Below, piece after piece: positions 5,198-5,330 of a stretch of 5,330 nucleotides of DNA. Numbering within the stretch: position 1 is the first letter of the stretch; each line of letters opens with the position of its first letter. Where the stretch lies: the NCBI GenBank assembly GCA_026988445.1, contig JALSLF010000005.1, forward strand, positions 1-5,330, read 5' to 3'. Below the pieces are notes generated by a model. It did no database searches, was not told where the DNA came from, and saw nothing but the letters and a program-made list of their open reading frames with translations. Both the position numbers and the translations under genes were made by a program. The stretch comes from Bacteroidales bacterium. GTDB taxonomy: Bacteria > Bacteroidota > Bacteroidia > Bacteroidales > NBLH01.

Positions 5198-5330
5198 TTA
5201 CAAATGTCCTATCGGGTCAGGATTTCCATCAGGGTCTCCGTTTACATAACCATCAATATTGGGGTTTCCTCCGGTCATTAATAAAACACCACACATATGA
5301 GGAGATGCCATTGAGGTTCCGCTCATAGTT
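5198..5330 (-). CDS. S8 subtilisin-like serine protease, C-terminal end (partial, runs off the window)
   Basis: The 43 residues read from the right edge to a TAA at 5198-5200 begin TMSGTSMASPHMCGVLLM. This is the active-site serine block of S8 subtilases (GTSMASPH); the nucleophile Ser is encoded at 5312-5314. The Asp and His of the triad and the start lie beyond position 5330. The protein stops 37 residues after the catalytic Ser with an acidic, glycine-rich tail, GDPDGNPDPIGHL, which may bind calcium. No type IX secretion sorting domain or other appended domain follows. Such enzymes are usually exported and degrade extracellular or surface proteins. Its terminator at 5141-5173 separates it from the transporter downstream. 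Confidence 0.88.
   Translation of the reverse strand, partial: TMSGTSMASPHMCGVLLMTGGNPNIDGYVNGDPDGNPDPIGHL

Noticed and set aside
1..5330. CRISPR array, tRNA, rRNA, complete insertion sequence or phage module
   Set aside because: No regularly spaced repeats, no tRNA cloverleaf or rRNA signature, and no transposase, integrase or structural phage gene was found.

Overview
The window is AT-rich DNA from a member of the Bacteroidota, probably the Bacteroidales/Marinilabiliales side of the phylum (inference). Three things point there. Upstream of the first gene is a strong match to the Bacteroidota -33/-7 promoter (TTG, 20 nt, TAnnTTTGC). None of the gene starts has a Shine-Dalgarno sequence; all are preceded by A/T-rich stretches. 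The encoded NUMOD4/HNH, POT-like and subtilase proteins resemble families that are common in that phylum (recalled family knowledge, not searched).

Layout. Positions 1-104 may hold the last codons of an upstream + strand gene (weak). Positions 105-329 are the control region and leader of a large + strand gene for a methyl-accepting chemotaxis protein (330-2216). A 369-base gene-free stretch (2217-2585) follows. It holds an imperfect inverted repeat, a -7-like promoter element and a small stem-loop. Next is a + strand gene for a NUMOD4/HNH-type protein (2586-3152) whose HNH centre looks degenerate. A bidirectional terminator (3158-3189) separates it from the convergent - strand block: folB (dihydroneopterin aldolase, 3192-3548) directly downstream of a POT/PTR2-like MFS transporter (3564-5048), probably one transcript. 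A second strong hairpin terminator (5141-5173) separates that unit from the 3' end of a - strand gene that runs off the right edge (5198-5330). Its 43 visible residues contain the catalytic-serine motif of an S8 subtilisin-like protease.

How the genes relate. The chemoreceptor stands alone here, with no che genes beside it. The protease, a peptide-type transporter and folB lie in tandem on the - strand. Extracellular proteolysis followed by peptide uptake is a tempting link, but the terminator between protease and transporter argues for separate transcripts. The transporter-folB pair could equally mean pterin/folate-related transport or simple co-location. I see no phage, CRISPR array, tRNA, rRNA or complete insertion sequence. 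Most of the window is ordinary chromosomal housekeeping and accessory content. The items most worth a second look are the apparently domesticated HNH protein, the unexplained inverted repeat at 2223-2280 and the possible structured leader of the chemoreceptor.
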